DNA of 64,000 nt from Brasilonema sennae CENA114 (GTDB taxonomy: Bacteria; Cyanobacteriota; Cyanobacteriia; Cyanobacteriales; Nostocaceae): the NCBI RefSeq assembly GCF_006968745.1, contig NZ_CP030118.1, positions 1,872,654 through 1,936,653 of the forward strand, written 5' to 3'. The notes beneath the pieces were generated by a model, which saw nothing but the letters and a program-made list of their open reading frames with translations, searched no databases and was not told the DNA's origin. Each line of letters opens with the position of its first letter. Position 1 is the first letter of the stretch. Made by a program: the position numbers and the translations under genes. Of this stretch, positions 30,026 through 39,235 are shown one piece after another.

Positions 30026-31138
30026 TTAATAAGCTACGCTGTACACACAAGTCATCGAATGTCCACAACTTTTGCAGTTGTAAGTTCTTTCTTTTAGCGG
30101 CATATCCTGAATATGTCGACAATTTGAACAGGTTTTACTTGATGGGAACCAACGGTCAGCAATGATTATTTCACTACCAAACTTTTTAGCTTTATATTCC
30201 AACTGGCGTTTAAACTCATGGAAACCACAATCAGCAATTACTTGAGCTAATTTATGGTTAGCTAGCATTCCGGAAACATTTAGATCTTCTACTACTATTT
30301 TTGCGTGGTTTTTGCATAAGAAAGTAGTGAGTCCACTTGCCGTCTTGGCGGCTTCCGTCACGATGGCAAAGTGGCGAACCCGAAGGGTGATTTGGTGAAG
30401 AGTATTCTTCCTGAGATTGGCTACCCTAGCATGATGTTTAGCTAGTTGAGTTTTGGCTTTATGTCTGTTGTTATATCCTTTAACTTTTCTCGAAAATTTT
30501 CTAGACAGTCTTCCGAGTTTTTCTAAGTTAGTTTTATAGTGTTTGGGATTAGGAAAAACCACACCAGTAGACAGTGTAGCCAATTCCTTGACATCTAAAT
30601 CAACTCCCACAACACCCTGCTGTTTGGTGCTTGGTTCATGTTCCTGCTGATAAGTGAAAGCAATAAACCAACTGTCAGCAGTTCGCGATATTGTGATTGA
30701 TTTACATGTGGTATATGGTAAACCTTCATAAGTTTTAACGCATCCAATAGTGGGAAGTTTTATTGACTTACCACCAACAGGAATAGGTTTGCCACTTGCA
30801 TCAATAGTAAAAGAATCGTGATGACCCTTCTTTTTGAAATTAGGATAGCTACCAATGCCCGTAAAGAATCTGGAGAAAGCGTCACCTAAGTTATCAAAAG
30901 CATATTGAGTTATTTTTTGACAAATGCCTTTTTCTTTAATCCACTCAAACTCAGGTTTTACGTGGTTGTTAAAGAACTTTTTAAGAATGTATTTGTTAGG
31001 CTTTAACCCATCTTTAAACAAGCTATTCCAAGTTGCCAAACCCCAGTTGTAAGTAAATCTAGCTATTCCAGCATGTTTACTCATTATTATTTCTTGAGTT
31101 TTACTTAGTTTTAACTTTGTCTTGATGGATAAAAGCAT
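30026..31138 (-). CDS. tnpB: TnpB-type RNA-guided nuclease, C-terminally damaged
   Basis: A TnpB of the IS200/IS605 (IS1341-type) group, 370 residues. RuvC-I Asp is in VVGVDLDVKE (D180) and RuvC-II Glu in VVEDLNVSGM (E284). The zinc finger Cys pairs are C337/C340 and C355/C358. The expected third catalytic Asp (DRDxNAA just after CGH) is missing: the protein runs CGHSMTCVYSVAY and stops. A 20-residue segment (about 252-271) is an in-frame palindromic repeat insertion not found in the family's KNHAKIVVED region. Intact TnpB uses an omega-RNA encoded at the 3' end; that end is lost here, 60 bp from a PEP-CTERM gene. I expect it to be inactive. Confidence 0.9.
   Translation of the reverse strand: MLLSIKTKLKLSKTQEIIMSKHAGIARFTYNWGLATWNSLFKDGLKPNKYILKKFFNNHVKPEFEWIKEKGICQKITQYAFDNLGDAFSRFFTGIGSYPNFKKKGHHDSFTIDASGKPIPVGGKSIKLPTIGCVKTYEGLPYTTCKSITISRTADSWFIAFTYQQEHEPSTKQQGVVGVDLDVKELATLSTGVVFPNPKHYKTNLEKLGRLSRKFSRKVKGYNNRHKAKTQLAKHHARVANLRKNTLHQITLRVRHFAIVTEAAKTASGLTTFLCKNHAKIVVEDLNVSGMLANHKLAQVIADCGFHEFKRQLEYKAKKFGSEIIIADRWFPSSKTCSNCRHIQDMPLKERTYNCKSCGHSMTCVYSVAY
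30328..30388. repeat. Palindromic repeat inserted in frame in tnpB
   Basis: About 60 bp (a multiple of three) with the core CGTCTTGGCGG..TCCGTCACGATGG and end GGCGAACCCGAAGGG, flanked by complementary arms CCACTTGCC and GGCAAAGTGG. The same core is inside the NRPS gene at 63272-63363 on the opposite coding orientation. Removing it restores the usual TnpB order (HQIT then TFLCKNHAK). Confidence 0.8.
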
Positions 31139-31186
31139 TGTTTCGACTCTTTATGGTCTGCTAGTATTAGTATATCAATAGTAGCA

Positions 31187-31366
31187 ATGACTTTTAAAAA
31201 GAAACATAAACTAGGTTTCACCAGTGATCGCCCGTTCGATAAAGACCCTGTATGCTTTAAGGTATTGCCAGGAGTTAAGGACAAGCTAAAAGCCGTTCCT
31301 GACTGGCAAGAAAGGCTTAGAGGATTTGTCGATGAGCTAATTAAAGGTGTAGATCATTGTCAATAG
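31187..31366 (+). CDS. Small TnpB-adjacent protein of unknown function
   Basis: A 59-codon open frame from ATG at 31187 to TAG at 31366. The product begins MTFKKKHKLGFTSDRPFDKD and contains VPDWQERLRGFVDELIKG: a basic start, then two predicted helices. It diverges from tnpB with only 48 bp between start codons, so both probably share a promoter region. Similar short basic proteins occur in cyanobacteria as far as I recall, but I cannot name a function. A regulator or antitoxin-like partner of the element is a guess from location only. Confidence 0.55.
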   Translation: MTFKKKHKLGFTSDRPFDKDPVCFKVLPGVKDKLKAVPDWQERLRGFVDELIKGVDHCQ

Positions 31367-31648
31367 AAGTGTAGGCTTGTCTACGTTCTTGGCGGCTTAG
31401 GACAAGCTCCAAATCCAATCTGCTTAAGTATTCCAAGAGCTACACAATTGAATCTGTAAACATTACAACGTTTTGTCAAAAAATCTTACAAACAAGTTTT
31501 AGTATCGTACAAACCTGATATTGGTACTCAAGAGCTACAATTTTACTCCTTCGAGATTATTTTTCATTGGCATAACTGCAAACCAGATCGTAGGGCTACA
31601 GCAATGGTGTGCCCCCCAGAGCCAATCCCATCATCCAAAACTTGTAAA

Positions 31649-34267
31649 ATGCTGACAATCAAACTGGTGCATCATACCCTCAAATTCCTCACCTTAGGCG
31701 TAGCAACCATAGCAACTCTTGCGCCTATCACCAGCGCTGTTGCGCAACAAGTGACTCCTGATGGAACTGTATCCACCACAGTTACCACTCCTGATGGCAA
31801 AAACTTTAACATCAATGATGGTACAACAAGAGGAGGAAACCTTTTTCACAGCTTCAAAGAATTTTCTGTTCCCACAGGCGGTTCGGCTAACTTTAACAAT
31901 GCAGCCAATATACAAAACATTATCAACCGAGTCACGGGTGGTTCTATTTCTAATATTGATGGTTTGATAAAAGCAAATGGCGCAGCTAACGTGTTCTTAC
32001 TCAATCCAGCAAGGATTATCTTTGGACCAAATGCCAGTTTGAATATTGGTGGTTCATTTTTAGGAACTACAGCGCACAGTTTCCTATTTGACAATGGATT
32101 TGAGTTTAGCGCCACCAATCCCCAAGCACCGCCACTGTTAACGATAAATGTTCCGATTGGGTTGGGATTTCGGAATAATCCTGGAAACATTCAGGTACGA
32201 GGATCAGGGCACGGAGTTAACTATGATAATCTTGCTAAGCCAGGTGAGCGTAACCAATTTGACTCGAACGTTACAGGATTGCAAGTCGAACCCGGAAAAA
32301 CCTTAGCACTCGTAGGAGGGAATGTCTCTGTTGAGGGTGGTGTACTCAGGTCAAAAGGAGGACGTATTGAAATCGGCAGTTTTGATAGCAATCAAATTGT
32401 AAATCTCGTCCCAGCACAATCTGAAGGTTTTTCACTAGCTTATCAAGGCACGCCCAGTTTTCGAGACATTGAGTTTTCTGGTCAAGCGTTTGCTAATGTC
32501 ACTGGAGATGGCAGTGGTTCTATTGCGATCAAAGGTAAGAATATCAATTTAAAATCTGAATCAGTTCTATTAGCTGATACACTTGGCCAGAAAAATGGAG
32601 GAGAAATTAGCATTGTTGGTGAGTCTATAGGTTTCAATCGCTCCAGCGTCTACAGTAACACCTTCGGTTCCGGGAATGGCGGACAAATAAAACTGGATGC
32701 GAACAACATTAAGTTTGAGAATGGCAGTCTCAGCATTCAGACAGATAACAAGGGTAAAGCTGGAGACATCAACATTCGTGCAAATTCTTTGGGAACTGAA
32801 GGCGGATCTGGCCTTGTGAGCTTAACGACAGAAAAAAGCACTGGTAATGCTGGAGATATCAACGTTACTGTCAATGGTCCGATAGCTATCGCCTATACAG
32901 GTATACTAACCGACTCATCTGGTACGGGTAATGCTGGCAAAATCAACATTAATGCAAATTCTTTGCAGATTGAAGAGTCGTATGTCTCTAGCGAAGTTGT
33001 AAACACAGGTCTTGCCGGAGAAATCAACTTAACGAGCGCAAACTCTCTTACGAGTAACAGCACAGTTATAAGTACTAATACTTATAGCAGAGGTGACGCT
33101 GGAAAAATCAATATTACTGCAGGTTCTTTTCGGTTTGAAGATGGAATTGTTAGTAGCCAAACGGAGAAAGATAGCACAGGTAAGGCTGGAGAAATCAACA
33201 TTAATGTCGCAGGTTCTTTGGAATTACCGAACAAAGCAGGTATATCTACAAGCACTTCTGGCACTGGTGACGCTGGAAAAATTAATATCAATGCAAATTC
33301 TTTTCTACTGGAACGCTCAAGAGTCGTTAGCAGTACACAAGGAAGTGGCACAGGTAAGGCTGGAGAAATCAACATTACTGTCGCAGATCTATTTAAGATT
33401 AACGCAACAGGTGTGAACACGAACACCGACAGCAGTGGTAATGCTGGAGACTTGAAAGTGCGAGCAAAAACCTTAGTTCTTGACGGAACGGCATTGGAAG
33501 TTAATAGTACTGGTAATAGTAATGCTGGTAATTTGGAGATTGTGGCTGACACCATTAAGCTTGATAACAGTCAGCTTAACGCCAACACGAGTGGGGGACG
33601 AGGCGACATTATCGTGAATTCTGGTGACTTAATCTTGCGCCACAACAGCAAGATCGCCACTAATGCTACAGGCACGGCTAATGGAGGCAACATTGAGATT
33701 AAAACTGACAACTTAGTTGCTCTGGAAAATAGCGACATCACAGCTAATGCCCAACAAGGTTATGGAGGCAAGGTAAGCATTACAACTAAAGGTAGTAGAT
33801 TTCTTTCTCCAGACAGCGATATCACCGCTTTTTCTGAAGCTGGTCTACAATTCAGTGGCACAGTGCAATTCAACACACCTGATATTGAACCCACCCGTGG
33901 GTTATTTGAGTTATCAGAAACTGTGCTCGACCCTGCACAGCAGATAGCCCTAAATCCCTGTATCAAAGGTTTTGGCAGTACTTTCACCATCACAGGACGT
34001 GGCGGATTGCCATCTGACCCCAATAAAATCCTCACTAATGACAATGTGCGCGTTGATTTAGTTGAACCTGTTCCCAGTACGGTAAGTTCAACAAGTACAA
34101 CACAAAAGAAACCATCTCAACAGCCAACTGTCAAAAAGATAATACCTGCTCAAGGTTGGATATATAACGAAAAAGGTCAGGTGGTGCTGGTAGCTTATGA
34201 TCCTACCAAAACTCGCCCACAACGCTCCTCACCAGCACCAATTAGTAGTTGTGCTGCAACGAGATAA
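31649..34267 (+). CDS. Two-partner-secretion exoprotein (filamentous haemagglutinin N-terminal domain)
   Basis: A large exported beta-helix protein of the TpsA type (872 residues from ATG 31649, 887 if from 31604). A signal peptide (LKFLTLGVATIATLAPITSAVA) is followed by the haemagglutination/TPS domain: GGNLFHSFKEFSVPTG, NIINRVTGGSISNIDGLI, NVFLLNPARIIFGPNASL and SFLGTTAHSFLF (each quoted in part). The rest is a long series of imperfect parallel beta-helix repeats of the type GNAGDINI..ANSL. Cys-containing residues occur only near the end (NPCIKGFGS). It would be secreted by a TpsB/Omp85 pore and act at the surface or outside; no partner gene lies nearby. Confidence 0.9.
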   Translation: MLTIKLVHHTLKFLTLGVATIATLAPITSAVAQQVTPDGTVSTTVTTPDGKNFNINDGTTRGGNLFHSFKEFSVPTGGSANFNNAANIQNIINRVTGGSISNIDGLIKANGAANVFLLNPARIIFGPNASLNIGGSFLGTTAHSFLFDNGFEFSATNPQAPPLLTINVPIGLGFRNNPGNIQVRGSGHGVNYDNLAKPGERNQFDSNVTGLQVEPGKTLALVGGNVSVEGGVLRSKGGRIEIGSFDSNQIVNLVPAQSEGFSLAYQGTPSFRDIEFSGQAFANVTGDGSGSIAIKGKNINLKSESVLLADTLGQKNGGEISIVGESIGFNRSSVYSNTFGSGNGGQIKLDANNIKFENGSLSIQTDNKGKAGDINIRANSLGTEGGSGLVSLTTEKSTGNAGDINVTVNGPIAIAYTGILTDSSGTGNAGKININANSLQIEESYVSSEVVNTGLAGEINLTSANSLTSNSTVISTNTYSRGDAGKINITAGSFRFEDGIVSSQTEKDSTGKAGEININVAGSLELPNKAGISTSTSGTGDAGKININANSFLLERSRVVSSTQGSGTGKAGEINITVADLFKINATGVNTNTDSSGNAGDLKVRAKTLVLDGTALEVNSTGNSNAGNLEIVADTIKLDNSQLNANTSGGRGDIIVNSGDLILRHNSKIATNATGTANGGNIEIKTDNLVALENSDITANAQQGYGGKVSITTKGSRFLSPDSDITAFSEAGLQFSGTVQFNTPDIEPTRGLFELSETVLDPAQQIALNPCIKGFGSTFTITGRGGLPSDPNKILTNDNVRVDLVEPVPSTVSSTSTTQKKPSQQPTVKKIIPAQGWIYNEKGQVVLVAYDPTKTRPQRSSPAPISSCAATR

Positions 34268-34275
34268 AACTTTAA

Positions 34276-34303
34276 CAGTTATCAGTTATCAGTTATCAGT
34301 TAT
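34276..34303 (+). repeat. Heptamer tandem repeat (CAGTTAT)x4
   Basis: Four perfect tandem copies of CAGTTAT lie 9 bp after the exoprotein stop codon. Such short tandemly repeated heptamers (STRR type) are typical of filamentous cyanobacteria; related GATAACT units occur at 28.69 kb. Confidence 0.85.
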
Positions 34304-34411
34304 CAATTGTTCACTGTTCACAGTTGCCTGTTAAGAAGTATCTTGTTGTTCACGAATGATTTAAGATTGCTATACTGACAATCGATACCTAAATAACAGC
34401 GACTAACCGTT

Positions 34412-36148
34412 GTGCAAACATTTGACTTTACAACTCTTACCGCTGTTTGTAGCGACATCCGCGCTCACTGGCTACCATCGCGCGTAGAGCAGGTTTATCA
34501 ACGCAACAGCTACACAATTGCCGTAGCACTCCGCACCCTGAAGCAGCGGGGTTGGCTGGAAATTTCTTGGCATCCGCAAGCAGCACGCCTTCACATCGGT
34601 GAACCACCACCAAGAACACCAGATACTTTTACCTTTAGCCAACAACTAGTGCACCAGTTGGGCAGTTTGGCGTTGGTGGGGCTTGAGGCGATTGCTCCTT
34701 GGGAACGTGTAGTTGATTTGCAATTTGCCCGTCGTCCAGGGGAAAGCGCCCTGTATCACCTGTACGTCGAAATCATGGGCAAGTACAGCAATGTTATTCT
34801 CACCGATGCCAATAACAGCATTATCACCGTTGCCCATCAAGTCAAACAACAACAATCTAGTGTCCGTCCAATTCTGACAGGACAGCCTTATGAAACACCA
34901 CCCAGTCTCACCGCTGCTACACCCAGCTTAAGTGAATCTCAAGAACGTTGGCAAGAACGAGTTAGCTTAGTACCAGGAGCTATCAAGCGTCAGTTGCTCA
35001 AAACCCATCGCGGTGTTTCTCCTTCACTGATACAATCAATGCTGATGGTATCAGAAATCAACCCAGAGAGTTCGACACAGACCCTCAAACTTGATGACTG
35101 GCAACGGCTGTTTGATCATTGGCAAGAATGGCTGCAAAAGGTCGAAAGCGAGAAGTTTGAACCTGGTTGGACACAAGAAGGTTACACCGTGGTTGGTTGG
35201 GGTGTCCACAAAAGTGCCAAAGATATCCAAGAGTTACTCAACCGTTACTACACAGATCAGCTCAATCAACAAATATTTTCCCAACTGCGCCATCAATTGA
35301 GTCAAAAACTGAATAATCTTTTGGAGAAATTACGAGTGAAAGCTGCTACTTTTAAGCAACGCTTGCAGCAGTCAGAAAAAGCAGATGAATATCGACAAAA
35401 TGCTGATTTGTTGATGGCGCATCTCCATGAATGGCAAGTGGGAATGACAGAAATTGTTATCCCTGATTTTGAAACTAGCGAACCAGTAAAAATAGCTTTA
35501 CAGCCAGATAAAAATGCCGTCCAAAATGCCCAAAATCTCTACAAGCAGCATCAAAAACTTAAACGCGCTCGTATTGCCGTAGAACCATTATTGGCAGAAG
35601 TCAATGCTGAAATTGAGTATTTGGAGCAAGTGGAAGCGGCTATTTCGCAGATAGAAAATTACAACACAGCAGAAGATTTACAAGCTCTTGAAGAAATCCG
35701 TGAGGAACTTATTCAACAGCGGTATTTTGAAGACTCAGAATATCGCCGTCGCAGTCCAACGGAAGCTGCTAGCATTAACTTTTATCATTATCGCACTCCC
35801 AGTGGTTTTGAAGTTTTAATTGGTCGGAATAACCGCCAGAATGACCAATTAAGCTTTCGTGTGGCAAACGATTACGATTTATGGTTCCATGCTCAAGAGA
35901 TTCCAGGTAGCCACGTGTTACTACGTCTGGAAGCAGGTCGTGTCCCAGAAGAAGCTGATTTGCAATATGTTGCTAACTTAACAGCATACTACAGTCGTGG
36001 TCGTCAAAGTGAACAGGTTCCAGTTGTTTACACTCAGCCAAAATATGTTTATAAACCCAAAGGAGCGAAACCGGGAATTGCTATCTACAAGCAGGAGCGT
36101 ATCATTTGGGGACAACCGCAGTCGTTAGTGCTCAATCCTAAGTCGTGA
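34412..36148 (+). CDS. NFACT-family ribosome quality-control protein (RqcH-like)
   Basis: A 578-residue protein of the NFACT/fibronectin-binding-A family. It opens with MQTFDFTTLTAVCSDIRAHW and GSRVEQVYQ-like sequence, has HLYVEIMGKYSNVILTD (about 120), a central coiled-coil (about 290-440, rich in Gln/Glu/Lys) and the C-terminal NFACT-R domain: YRTPSGFEVLIGRNNRQND and DLWFHAQEIPGSHVLLR. In Bacillus the homologue RqcH adds Ala tails to stalled nascent chains on 50S subunits; a similar role is inferred here. Start is GTG at 34412. Confidence 0.88.
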   Translation: MQTFDFTTLTAVCSDIRAHWLPSRVEQVYQRNSYTIAVALRTLKQRGWLEISWHPQAARLHIGEPPPRTPDTFTFSQQLVHQLGSLALVGLEAIAPWERVVDLQFARRPGESALYHLYVEIMGKYSNVILTDANNSIITVAHQVKQQQSSVRPILTGQPYETPPSLTAATPSLSESQERWQERVSLVPGAIKRQLLKTHRGVSPSLIQSMLMVSEINPESSTQTLKLDDWQRLFDHWQEWLQKVESEKFEPGWTQEGYTVVGWGVHKSAKDIQELLNRYYTDQLNQQIFSQLRHQLSQKLNNLLEKLRVKAATFKQRLQQSEKADEYRQNADLLMAHLHEWQVGMTEIVIPDFETSEPVKIALQPDKNAVQNAQNLYKQHQKLKRARIAVEPLLAEVNAEIEYLEQVEAAISQIENYNTAEDLQALEEIREELIQQRYFEDSEYRRRSPTEAASINFYHYRTPSGFEVLIGRNNRQNDQLSFRVANDYDLWFHAQEIPGSHVLLRLEAGRVPEEADLQYVANLTAYYSRGRQSEQVPVVYTQPKYVYKPKGAKPGIAIYKQERIIWGQPQSLVLNPKS

Positions 36149-36475
36149 GTTGCGATTATATTTGTTGTTCAAAATACAAAAAAAATTATTTAAATTTTGA
36201 TTTTTAATTCAAAATTTAAACAATTTTCCCCCTACATACCATATTTAGAATTTTTATTAAAGATGGAAACTTATTTTCTTCCTAAATATCTTTTTTTGAT
36301 AAATGTCATAAAAAATTTGTACTGACTGTTACAATATTGTTAAGAAAAGTATCCCGTTGCGTTTTGGGAACGCGCGACTTGGGGTTAACTGTTTTGAGAA
36401 GACAACACAAATTAAGATGTTTAAATAGACCAGCTGTGGTAGGCTGGTCTTTTTGTACTGCTTAATTTGCGCTTT
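36149..36475. other. AT-rich spacer between convergent genes
   Basis: About 330 bp, very AT-rich in the first half. It holds no gene; its only clear structure is the terminator at 36427-36455. Confidence 0.55.
36427..36455 (+). terminator. Rho-independent terminator
   Basis: The 8-bp stem AGACCAGC/GCTGGTCT is followed by TTTTT on the plus strand and sits just before the stop of the convergent porin gene. It probably ends read-through from the NFACT gene. Confidence 0.75.
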
Positions 36476-38110
36476 TCAAAAACTGAAGGTGGTTCTAAGT
36501 GCACCAATCACAACACCATCGTTGTTACTGTTATGATCTGGCGCTGTCAGCCAAATGACTCCTGGAGTAATAGTGATATTGTCAGTCACCTTGTATTGGT
36601 AGAACGCTTCTAGGTGATATGAAGTATCTCTGTCTTTGGAAATTTCATTAATACTAGAGCCTGTGACTTTCGGCTCCATACCAAAGATGATACCTGCTAA
36701 GTTTCCTTTTTTACCAAGATCGGGAAATCCTAAAGTTACAGCCCAGTTCCAAATATCAAGCTCACCACGGTCAATTCTTCCTCCTTCGGTAGATAAGTTA
36801 CGAGCGTTGGTGTATCCAACCCAACCACCCAAGACAAATTTCTCACTCAGACCAAGGGATGCTTGTATACCGTAGGAATCGCTGGAAAATGGCACATTCA
36901 CTGGCTCAGGTTCTCCAGGCACATCAGGGGGAGCAGCTAACTCTGACTTAAAGAAAGATATAGGATTTGCCCGCTGGCTACCAGTGCCCAATTCCTGATT
37001 ATAGGCGTTGATGTAGGTTAAGCCAATAGTAAAGCGCTCACTGGGTTTAAAAGTGAGCTGTGCAAGAGCACCATATGGACCTTTGAACAATCCATTATCA
37101 GAAGATGGATCATTGGGTGAACTTCCTAAATACCCCAAACTGAGTGATAACGCCTCACCAAACTGCTGAGTAACTCCCAGTCCCGCACCATCCATTTGGT
37201 AATAAATTGGGTTTCGTGTGCCAAAGCTCGACAAAGCACCAAATGCGCCGTCCCCATCAAAAATGTTGACTGTATTGGTGAGATCATCTGCTGCACCCGC
37301 ATTGGCAATTGCAATAACCTGTGTACTTTTGGTAAGAGGGAATTTGTACCACAGTGCATCAATAAGAGCATCAGTTGTGCCGTCTTCATCGGCAAAGAAC
37401 AGGCTGCCCTCTGGTGTTCCAATATTAGGGTTGAGAATATTATTAGTCTGTATCCGAGTAAAGAGTGTATCTTCGCCTGTGAAGCTGGTGACAAACTCCA
37501 CACGCGCGCGCGCCCCTAAGGTTGTGTGATTGTTTTTGACATCTACATCGTTAACTCTATCGCCTCCCAAGACATCAGTGATTGCAGCAACCACTTGTCC
37601 CTGTAACTTCGTCGTAGTAGAAAATTGATTTGCCTCTAATTCAGCAGCTTTTGCTTCCAGAGTATCCACACGACCTCGCAGTGTCGCCAGTTCTGCTGCA
37701 AATTCTTCTTGTAGTCTTTGTAATGTCGCTAAATCTTGTTTATTTACCAAATCTGCTGTGGCGGTGGCTATGAGTTCGTTGACTCGGTTGAGACAAGCAT
37801 TCAACCCAGCTGCGAATTCATATCGCGTCATCGCCCGATTTCCGCGATAAGTTCCATTCGGGTATCCAGCAATACAGCCATAGCGCTCCACTAAAGATTG
37901 CAGTGCTTGAAAAGCCCAATCAGTGGGTTGTACATCTGATAGCTGAGACACCGAAGTGACTTGTGCCGTTGTCTTGTTTTGGGTGGTATTCTCAGCTTGT
38001 TTGATTTCTAAATTAGCTGGTGTTTCCCCCGCAACAGCAGTGGTACTCATCGCTAACATTGCCCCCAAAACTGCTGGACTAGCCAGCAAAGATTTCCACA
38101 AGTTTGTCAT
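36476..38110 (-). CDS. Cyanobacterial SLH/OprB-type porin (iron-uptake porin family)
   Basis: An outer-membrane porin of 544 residues. A signal peptide (MTNLWKSLLASPAVLGAMLA, cleavage near AVAGE) is followed by an SLH domain (DVQPTDWAFQALQSLVERYG, NGTYRGNRAMTRYEFAAGLN). A coiled-coil segment comes next (about 145-175), then an OprB-like beta-barrel ending in Phe (RTTFSF), as outer-membrane assembly requires. ATG at 38110, with GAGGAAA just upstream, is better than the in-frame start eight codons earlier. Family members are annotated as iron-uptake porins. A Fur/Zur-like box at 38402-38420, about 290 bp upstream, suggests metal control. Confidence 0.9.
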   Translation of the reverse strand: MTNLWKSLLASPAVLGAMLAMSTTAVAGETPANLEIKQAENTTQNKTTAQVTSVSQLSDVQPTDWAFQALQSLVERYGCIAGYPNGTYRGNRAMTRYEFAAGLNACLNRVNELIATATADLVNKQDLATLQRLQEEFAAELATLRGRVDTLEAKAAELEANQFSTTTKLQGQVVAAITDVLGGDRVNDVDVKNNHTTLGARARVEFVTSFTGEDTLFTRIQTNNILNPNIGTPEGSLFFADEDGTTDALIDALWYKFPLTKSTQVIAIANAGAADDLTNTVNIFDGDGAFGALSSFGTRNPIYYQMDGAGLGVTQQFGEALSLSLGYLGSSPNDPSSDNGLFKGPYGALAQLTFKPSERFTIGLTYINAYNQELGTGSQRANPISFFKSELAAPPDVPGEPEPVNVPFSSDSYGIQASLGLSEKFVLGGWVGYTNARNLSTEGGRIDRGELDIWNWAVTLGFPDLGKKGNLAGIIFGMEPKVTGSSINEISKDRDTSYHLEAFYQYKVTDNITITPGVIWLTAPDHNSNNDGVVIGALRTTFSF

Positions 38111-38401
38111 TTTTTTCCTCACACCAATTCTCAATTACTAGCCACATTCTGCTTTCTTAAAATTCATTTTTTATAGAAAGTAGTTTCATTAATTTATCAG
38201 TAATCAGCAAATTGTTTAACAACAAATTTAAAAATTTATCATTAAATCTGCATATAATATATGTGAAAGTAAAACTCCTGCACAGCAAGCCATTAGAAGT
38301 CATTCGGAATCAATCTATACTTTTGTTCAGCCTAAGTACATACAGTATTACTCTTAAGAAAATTTCTTTTTAAGAAGAACATGTAATTACAAGTATACAA
38401 T

Positions 38402-38420
38402 AATAATGATAATCGTTATT
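38402..38420. promoter_or_regulatory. Fur/Zur-like operator
   Basis: AATAATGATAATCGTTATT matches the 19-bp Fur consensus GATAATGATAATCATTATC at 16 positions and is nearly palindromic. It also matches the cyanobacterial Zur-type TGATAATNATTATCA at 13 of 15. It lies in the porin upstream region. Which regulator binds cannot be decided by eye. Confidence 0.65.
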
Positions 38421-39235
38421 ATATATTTGAGCAAACAAAACTTAAACACAGCAAAACAGACAGTTTTCAGTAAGGACAAAACAGTGATCTGGACTGACAC
38501 CAGATGCAGAAGAAAATGTAAAATTTTAGTACAATAGAATACAAAAATTGACAGTGTTACAGGTTTGCCATGACATCCATATGGTGAGTCGCCATTGTGA
38601 TATGCGTAGCGTCAAGCAAGCGCGCTTATCGCCCTTTGAGCGGTTCCCTTTGGGAGCATCGCTTGGGGCAATGCAAACTCTGTTTGCACTGGTGTTGCAC
38701 CAAGTCGCACTTTCACCCCAAAACCTTTTAGCAATCTACAGTCCTGCCTTCGGTCACTATCAACATCATCACTAATTGACACTTTTACACCTAGGATGAC
38801 ATGGCAAGCTTTCTGAGTCAGCCTACCACTGATGAGTTTCCCTGTCGCCTTTTGTGATATTGGTATTACAGCAGCTCTATCTCTACCTGAAGTGTTATGG
38901 CTTTTGCGGATCTGTCAATTGCCGAGATAGCCACTGACTACAGTGTTCTTGTGGAAAAGGTGTTGTCTATGTGTGACGAACTTTTAATTGCCTACAAAAA
39001 CCCTAAGACCCCTTTGGCTAGCTTAGGATGCAAAGGCAATTATTTCCCAAATTCTGTCTGAACCACACTTAGAAGGTACTAGCAACACAAGTTATGAAAC
39101 CGAAGTGACTTGAGTTGCTTATAGCTCGTGCCTAATAGCGAAGAATATTAACACTCAGCAATTAGCCATGAGCACGAATGAGGTTGAGCATTGTCATTTT
39201 AGCTGTGTTGAGCATCAAAATCGTTAAGGGGAAAA
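38421..39235. other. Repeat-containing spacer upstream of psbV
   Basis: No gene is supported. About 38590-38720 contains GC-rich dispersed repeats (CGCTTATCGCCC, GGTTCCCTTTGGGA, GCAATGCAAACTCTGTTTGC), and a 75-codon open frame across them is repeat-derived. The last 300 bp form the psbV upstream region without a clear promoter. Confidence 0.5.

Noticed and set aside
34276-34310. CRISPR-like short repeats
   Set aside because: They are tandem heptamers with no spacers; no array or cas gene was seen anywhere in the window.
38548-38775. 75-codon open frame upstream of psbV
   Set aside because: It is built from intergenic repeats with inverted pairs; no homology features.
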